Part shown: positions 57,200-64,000 of the stretch, in pieces
Layout of the letters: every line of letters starts with the position of its first letter
Numbering within the stretch: position 1 is the stretch's first letter
DNA from: Hydractinia symbiolongicarpus
Taxonomy: Eukaryota > Cnidaria > Hydrozoa > Anthoathecata > Hydractiniidae
Length of the DNA: 64,000 bases
Assembly (NCBI RefSeq): GCF_029227915.1
Contig: NC_079877.1
Span: 26,625,851 to 26,689,850 of the forward strand
Direction: 5' to 3'
The notes under the pieces: model-generated
Seen by the model: the letters and a program-made list of their open reading frames with translations, nothing else
Told to the model about the DNA's origin: nothing
The model's database searches: none
Program-made: the position numbers and the translations under genes

Positions 57200-57900
57200 T
57201 TTTGTTTTTTCAAGTTATCGAAAATCATAATGCATCATTTTGTTGATGTCATCAATGACAAGAATTTAAATGAGTAAACATAACTTTTCTTTTGTTATTG
57301 CATGTTCAAGACAACGTTCGTGGAGCTTCTGGTCTGTTTTACTAATCTAATCAGCGAAACAACAAGGACAACGAAACGGTATACTACATTTGACCGTTTT
57401 TCATCTTTCTTATTCGTGAAATAAATGATTTTTGTTGAATAAGTTACTTTCAGAACAAGTTTCACGTTTCCATGAACAGACTTTCGTTTTAGTTATGTCA
57501 TTACAAATATGTTTGAGGAATGCATTTCAAGAAGCAAATCGGCAAATCATTTAAAGTTCTTGTGAAAGCTTGTTATTGGAAGAAATTCTTTTGGCTCGAA
57601 TCCAAGCAATTTTATGGAGTTAGACCATCTGGTGCAATTTCTATATCCAGAAAATGTAGGATCTCATTTTCAAAGCATCAACCGTAAATTTGAGATTACA
57701 ATAAAAACTGTTAATCATATTGTGCAATTATCCTTGATGAGTCTTTTGAAAGCGGACTTTTTTGGATTTTTTTAGAGCATTTTCCTGTTTCAAATTCACT
57801 TTAAAATAACCTTTAGTGTTCCATTCAATAGCACATTCGTAAAAAGTGATGTTACAAGACACATCACAAGACAAGACAAGAGACGGAAATGAAATTCCGA
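57200..57900 (-). pseudogene. Penelope-like element relic in intron 11 of copy C
   Basis: Aligns with 34230-35225 but lacks the stretch with the YVDDT core. Near 57860-57820 it keeps CDITFTN-like sequence with frame breaks. Near 57370-57250 it keeps the C-terminal region (SKTDQKLHERCLEHA). Confidence 0.55.
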
Positions 57901-58193
57901 ATTAAATATCCCCGGGAAGGCTGCCTAAACAAAGTACATCGATCAATAAAATAAAACTTTTTCTTATAAAACATGTATACTCTCCATGACGCAATTGTTG
58001 GGGAGAGGGGGGGGGGGGCAACACCCAATTTAATTTCACAAAATGTTTATATTTTAATAAAGTCTTCAAGTATACATGTTACACAAGAGATAATTCAACT
58101 TTTAACCACTTCAATTTATTAAACTATAGAGAGTGTGTAATATACTTCACAATTAAGGACAAGTATTGACCTATTGTTCATTCATCATCAAAT

Positions 58194-58722
58194 TCATACT
58201 CGAGACATGTCAATTTTGAGAAGCTTATTTTTCTTTGGTGCTAATTTTCTTAAAAGAGGTGCCATACTTTTCAAAAACAGCATTTCTGCATCTATATTGT
58301 CATCATTATTACTGGTGCGCGTGTCACTTTCTTTGCTTAGAGCATTGATAAGCATGAGGTCTATTTGGTCTTTCCGTTCCATGTTATTTCGTTTTTGTTT
58401 TCCTACATAAGGTGTAGAATCAAAAGAAGGTGTTGTCAATGGAGTTGGTTGGTTCGAATAATCAGATGCTGACGTATCTTAAAGCATTGACTCGTCATCA
58501 AATGTTTCAGAAGAAACAAAATTACTTCTGGGTACATTTGTTTCTGTCGGGTTAATAATAGCATTGACTCTCAGAAACTGCAACTGTACAAAGCTCGGCA
58601 AGTTGGTGTTTTACCTGCAGCTGCGCCACTACGAGACTGTAAATCAATCTTTTTCAAGCACTTATAAAACCCATCACGCAAACGTTTCCATCTTTTTTTT
58701 CATTGCTTTTTCCAAGAAATAA
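58194..58722 (-). pseudogene. MADF/BESS-domain protein relic
   Basis: On the minus strand, WKRLRDGFYKCLKKIDLQSR, then SGAAA (58700-58630), matches the second half of a MADF DNA-binding domain. A linker follows with SSETFDDESML, one TAA stop, and DTSASDYSNQPTPLTTPSFD. The end AEMLFLKSMAPLLRKLAPKK, then NKLLKIDMSRV (58290-58194), is a BESS motif. The domain order MADF-linker-BESS is that of animal transcription factors; similar proteins also accompany some PIF/Harbinger transposons. One stop and at least one frame change exist unless a small intron (GCAG|GTAAAAC) is used. The first MADF half might be in 58950-58818, but I could not confirm it. Confidence 0.6.
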
Positions 58723-58729
58723 AAAATAA

Positions 58730-61438
58730 AAACTTTCTGAGTCGGAAGTACTTCTGTGTATCTCTTAGTATTTTATCCTATATAACAGTATAACTGTATA
58801 TATGAGTTAACACTTACCACTCTTTGAATTCCAACGAAATGATTCTCCATGCTTCATGGAGCAAATATTTTGCAATGCGCATGCTCAAACGCCGGGAGCC
58901 GGGAGCTGCAGCTAAAAACGTAGCAATGGAAAGCTGTCTTAAGCGACAAAGCAGAACTTTCGAAAAATATATTAGGAACTATAACGAAAATAAATAAAGG
59001 GCTCTGTAGAACTATAAGAATTAATGCTGGTAACGTTTATTTTCTCTACTTGCAAAACGATTCAGCTGGTGTTTGTAGCTTGTATTGTGTAAATTGTTGC
59101 CATGATATATAATATAGATATTTATAGATATTTCTGTACGTTTCCTCGTAGCACAGCGTCAGTTAAAAGAATGATAAAACTTTTAAAAATATTACCGCCG
59201 GAGGGGTTGATATTGGTATTTCTTTTCTTCAAAATTATTGAATTTCGGTATAGAATCGGTGTTCAGCGACTATTGTTTCTTTTGTAGAACAAAAGAAAAT
59301 GTTAAAATTCACTTATTTTCTGTATATACCACCAGAAGTGTCTAAAAACTGATTTTAAACGATCAATTTACAAAACAAACAAGTTTTCAACGGTAAAAAA
59401 TAATTTATAATTCATGCGGAAATAACAATGAGCAATGGTTATTTTTTAAAATTTACGCGCAAAGTTTCAAAAATTTCGTTTACAAAATTGAACTTGAAAA
59501 CAATGCAGGAACCTGTGGATTGCCAACGGTTTTCAATAGAAAATACTGGGACGTATCTCCTTCTCTCTTTGAACCTCCTTGCAGCTACGAAGTATTTTCA
59601 AGTTTGATTCAAGATCTTGCACGTTTCAGCCAGAAGTCATAGCTTAACAAGTTGCCAAATGGTTTTACCGGAAAATAAAAACAGTATTTTGCTTTCTATT
59701 AAACTAATAGGGCTGAATATTTGACTAAATGTTCTAAATCAGTGTTGATTCTTTCCTTTTTGTACTTTGTGTTGTGAGTTTGTTTTTAATTAGCTGTTGC
59801 TGCTTACGATTTAAATATTAAGTAGCTGGCCTATACCTACATAAAATCTCGATATAATCTCGTCATTTTTTTAACTATTGCATATATCTGTTATTGTTTC
59901 CCTTGTTGTTGTTGTTATGATGTAATAAAATTAATAAAGCCTATTTACATATATATGCATTTTTGTGGTGTTGCTTTCTGCTTATGTTGGTCTTAATATT
60001 TTTAGCCATTTGATAAAGCCTGTAAATTGATTTGCATAAATTAAATATGTGAAGTGTCTAATACTTACACAGTTTTGTATCACTGAGCAAGACAAATTTG
60101 TACATATTTTACCAAATCCAGTTTCTAAGAATTTTTAGCCTTAGAATTAGCCAAAAATCCTTGGAATATACCTAAATCATTGCTCTAACATATAACTTGC
60201 AAACACGACAAATATACGGAAAAGTTATCAGACCGTACTTATCACCAAGACCACTGACTTTCCTTTTTTAGCATTGCAAAAAATATGCGCATGTTCCGTT
60301 TGCCTCAAAATTCGCCTATGGTGAAAAAGATCCTTTCATTTCAAGCTCTACATAATGCAAATTCATTGACGCAGTCATCAAACTATATATCCGTAGCAGT
60401 TTTAATTCCTGATAAATGGAAGTTTACGGTTAGCACAGTTGATTTGTTAAGGTTTTTGTCTACTACAGCTACTGCTTTGGACGCCAAGCTCGTAATTCAA
60501 AAAAGAGACAAGTAGCAAACACTTTTATGTTTTCTTTTAACTTCTCTTCTCTATTAATCTCTAAAATAAAACCTGGGAAGGATTATTACATAAATGACCG
60601 GTCAAAAAATAAGACTCTTTAGAATCCTTTACAAATCTTTTACGCTCCAACGAAACCTGTCTAAAATTTTGCAAGAAGATCGAAGCAACTCAGTGCTAGA
60701 GAATGGAAAGTTTCTAAACTGTTTGCTTTATTTTTTATCTTTGCGATACTTTTAACCAAAAAAGCAGCTTTTTTCAAAACATTTTGGCCAGTTTTTCTGT
60801 TTGTACACACTTTTGTTTACCTATCTCTTGTAGCTAGCTAAAACTTCATAGTTTTAATTTCTTCATTGTCACGTCTTCACATTTACCATCATGTTTTTTA
60901 GCCACCTACGAACCTTAAAAGCCAATCTTAAGATTTTGGCGAAGAACGTAAATTTTCCAGCATCCTAAAAATCCAGCTAGCTAGCTTTGATATCTGTGTT
61001 ATCCTCAATAATCTAATTTTTTGTCAGCTAAATGTGCCGAGGGTGGGTCCTGTTACCTAGCTAGCTACCTCTAACTAAAAAGTGAAAGTAGCCAAATGCA
61101 GTTATGGCTACAACAGTATTAAATAACAACTTTTTCTTTAAAACATAATAATTGTTTTTGCTATGACAGAATATCAGTTTCTCAACTTTGTTTTCATTTC
61201 ACCTTTGCAAAGCGTTGCACCTAGATATGCGGCACAGTTTATGATTTTATTATGCACTCAACGTGGCATCCAACACCGGATCACAGAGTTACTTGTGGCT
61301 TAACCAGACGTTTTGATGCCAGGTTCCCTTCTTTGTTACTAAAACCTGTTACCGTGCACTAACTGACGGTAAAAGAGGATTCCTAACTTTATATATAATA
61401 TCAATAGCAACAAGAAAGATGATAGTCTTATCAGAAAG
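58730..61438. other. No supported gene
   Basis: AT-rich sequence between the MADF/BESS relic and copy D. It contains short microsatellite-like runs (GTTGTTGTTGTT near 59905) and TAGCTAGCTAGC motifs near 60970-61060. An isolated open stretch at 60255-60515 after a TTTTTTAG acceptor-like site is discussed under rejected items. 61200-61350 holds a diverged piece of the 45.6-kb repeat family. Confidence 0.4.
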
Positions 61439-63888
61439 TCAAATCTTTGTACTGCATTCCTGTTCACCGTTTACTTCAGGAGAAACTTTCTTCTTTTTGT
61501 CCAATCCGGTTGAAATTCTCGAAGCAAAAAAACTATTTAATATAGACATCAACGACAAAACATAAAAAGAAAAATGTTGATCGAACGGAAATCCAATAGG
61601 ATTACTATTAGACGAGACGTCGCGGATGTTTTTAAGTGACCAAGAATACGTGCTGCCGACGATAAGTGGTGCGATCATCCTAAACAAGAAAAAATCACAC
61701 AATAAAATAATAAAACAAGGAAATCAATAAAATAAACAAGAAATCAGAAAGAGAAACAAACACGAACATAAATATAGTATCACACAAGACATAAGCACTT
61801 TTTGTACTGATGTCTTGTGTGGCACAGTAAATAAACACAGCACACAAACAGGCAAGCTAACAGAGTCAAAATAACTTTATCCAATCTTGATCGATGTAAA
61901 GTATTACCTTACATGCTAGCTACTTGGACAGACTCATACAATATAATTATGCAGGAGTTACCTTCCAAGCGAGAAGAAAATCATTGAAAAGCCATTTGCC
62001 GATCCCAAAAGGTCTGGTGTAACTGAATTATTGATCAGAATATTAATTGAAACTAAACCAGCTGACACAGATGTTCTTTGCAGAAATGAAACAACTACCA
62101 CAGCCATCCATGCAGCATTTCTGCAAATATATATTATATTGAGTGAATTCTATGCTTATTAAATTTATATTCATTTTTTTAGTGTTTACAAATTCAAAAA
62201 AATTGGGAGCGCAAAATGTCTTTTTGTAAAAAACAATATTGAATGGCGTTCTCCCAGCCAATTATATCGCAGATTCCTGGCAATAAAACTTACAAAGTAT
62301 ATCTAGCAAATGTGTTTAAATGTGGTAAAATGTCTATTTGTAGTGGTCAATAAGCAAAGGCGTTTAATTATTTTCTCCTTCTTCAACAGGCGAATAAACT
62401 TTTTATTGCTGCCAACACATCTACTAACTGATTGAAATCCAACCATAGTAAGTTATTTTATTTCTGGCATAATTTTTCGTCATACCACATAAATTTAGAA
62501 ATAAAATTTCACTACCAGCTAGCACAACGCAAATAGAAGTGTATTTCTGTCTCTCTTTTCCCTCAAGGGTTTGCCAGGCGAAGAACTATACGCAGCCAAG
62601 GTTAAACTCCAATGAAAAAAAAATTGGAAGAAGCTTGTTACGAATGACATACCTGTTGCAAATAGTATTAACCAAAATGGGTGTCCATGGACATATGAAT
62701 GCGAATAAAAGATTACCTCCAATAAGGATCTTAAACATAATAATAAATAGCTACTTACAATGAGGTTTTTAAATAGAGAAAAGAACAAAAAGTTAACTAA
62801 AGCGAAATCTTAAGCATAACGACAATAAAGAATTGCAGCTAATAAGTGTCTTAAGTATAAATATAACAAATGATAATAAGTAGGGAAGGTTACAAAATGT
62901 CACTTCCATTAAGAGCATTGAAAGGGCTACGAAAAGAGATGTTGATTTTTGACTTTACTGACATAAGTAACTTAGTGAAACGTTTATGAGCAATGCAAAC
63001 TAAAACAATATCATCCTGGATATCTCCTACCCATTTATAACTGAAAAATGAAAAAAAAATAACCAATTATAAAATAAGCACTTTCCTTGTTTTTAACCCT
63101 ATTCAGGGGGGGGGATTCCGCCCCCTGGCGGTTTTTTTTCAAAAATTCCTCATTGCTATATTAAATGGCCATAAAACTTACTGAGTTTCAATTTATATCT
63201 ATTAGACACCTGCATGCAAAATTTTTAGGTCCGATACTTTTCAGAGGCTTCAACATCGGCCAGTACTCGAAACTACCTCTAAACATCTCTATGAAATCTT
63301 TATAATGGGGAAAATTTAATACTCCTGTTTGGGTTATCTTTAGAACTTCAAACTTGCAACACAACTTTGTTTTATTAAGAAAAATTATTTTGCATTATTT
63401 GCCCACGTGATCAATCCGATTTTCACAGATTTTTCCCAAAAATCATAAAAAATGGATTTTCGGGCAATTTTTATGCGATCCACGTAAAAACCAGAAAACG
63501 TGTTAAATAACTTTTATTAAGCTTTCAGAAACTTTAAACAGAATGCAGAAATGCGCTCGGGAACAAAATTAATTGAATTTTAAGCCGATAGTGGCATTTT
63601 TAACAAATTTCAAGCTATTTATTTCTGCCATTTTTTCCTTTATGACCTACTTTAAGTGTGCCAAGTTTGATTCAATTTGAACAACCCTATATTTGCAGAT
63701 TCTATATGCTTGACCTTCTGATTGATCTGGTTATTACACAATGTTTTTCAGAATTGTGAGGAAGAAGTGTAGCACTGATGACGGATATATTTCTTAAGCT
63801 TTTTCGTAGCACATTTAAACACTTTAAACATCAATTCCACCAATGTACTTTGCACACCTACCTTTCTCGATCCGTAACGTCTTAGAAC
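61439..63888 (-). CDS. Transporter copy D, exons 12-15 on the minus strand
   Basis: The 3' end of another ZIFL-like gene. Exons in reading order: 63888-63862 (VLRRYGSRK), 62729-62653 (ILIGGNLLFAFICPWTPILV), 62120-61962 (AAWMAVVVVSFLQR ... VTPDLLGSANGFSM) and 61679-61439 (MIAPLIVGSTYSWSLKNI to the stop). All four keep the lengths and phases of copy B, with no stop or frameshift, so this end may be functional. Upstream exons would lie right of the window or have been lost. It is more diverged from B than A is, for example RTSVSAGLVS where B has RILMASGFVS. Intron 12 carries a truncated piggyBac-type MITE. Confidence 0.75.
63097..63693. mobile_element. piggyBac-type MITE, copy 4 (right end lost)
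   Basis: Starts after TTAA (63093-63096) with CCCTATTCAGGGGGGGGGATT, so the terminal repeat has a small deletion. Similarity to copies 1 and 2 stops at ATTTGAACAACCCTAT near 63690, before the right end. It lies in intron 12 of copy D. Confidence 0.72.
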
Positions 63889-64000
63889 CTAAACATGCAA
63901 ATACAAGAAATTAACAATACATTACATAATAATTTTTATTTAAAATGACTAGTTAAACAACGTTTTTAAAAATTCCGCTGAACTCGGAAACAGCTTTGAG

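Larger units (their letters stand above)
52110..57930 (+). repeat. Segmental duplication block C
   Basis: Colinear with 296-4560 of block A and 29450-35230 of block B, but lacks the MITE insertions. It begins where TCTGTTAGTGTG follows the intron 8 block. It ends at about 57930 after GGAAGGCTGCCTAAA, which matches 35230 in B. Confidence 0.7.

Noticed and set aside
60255-60515. + strand frame LPQNSPMVKKILSFQALHNA after TTTTTTAG, possible terminal exon
   Set aside because: It has a plausible composition and acceptor, but no partner exon, no paralogue in the window and no known motif. RNA evidence would be needed.

Overview
This is an AT-rich animal genomic window dominated by introns and transposable elements. 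It shows GT-AG introns (plus one GC-AG intron), exons of 27-262 bases, Penelope-like and LINE-type reverse transcriptase remains, and non-autonomous elements of piggyBac and PIF/Harbinger type. No bacterial gene organisation is present. An invertebrate, possibly a cnidarian such as a hydrozoan, is my best guess. That is inference, not proof.

The one gene that can be assembled end to end is a 12-helix major facilitator superfamily (MFS) transporter of the plant/animal ZIFL (zinc-induced-facilitator-like) type. It lies on the + strand from 14526 to 41147 in 15 exons. All splice phases match, the exons sum to 1590 bases, and the product is 529 residues. Its introns have been heavily invaded. Intron 1 holds a PIF/Harbinger-type element, and intron 2 holds Penelope fragments. 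Intron 8 holds a 2-kb near-perfect palindrome, a decayed ubiquitin-protease-like gene and two piggyBac-type MITEs. Intron 11 holds an old Penelope element, a third MITE and a diverged tandem repeat.

Around it lie broken relatives of the same gene. Copy A (1648-7782, +) has exons 9-15 with three frame-breaking deletions; its 5' half would lie left of the window. Copy C (53651-55019, +) has exons 9-11 only. Copy D (61439-63888, - strand) has intact exons 12-15. Single-exon ghosts lie at 11402 and about 44305. C and D have opposite orientations and complementary exon sets, so they may be one gene split by an inversion. A Penelope relic in intron 11 is shared by A, B and C, so it predates their duplication. 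The piggyBac-type MITEs occupy sites that are empty in sister copies, so they came later.

Layout: 1-8 kb copy A; 8-14.5 kb duplicated flank, a hairpin and the exon-11 ghost; 14.5-41.1 kb the intact transporter; 41.1-47 kb duplicated flank, a 262-bp TA tract, an RT relic and short repeats; 47.8-50 kb an unrecognised decayed coding region on the - strand; 50-58 kb a second copy of the intron 8 to intron 11 block; 58-59 kb a MADF/BESS relic; 61.4-64 kb copy D.

Everything rests on reading the sequence. No database search was possible.
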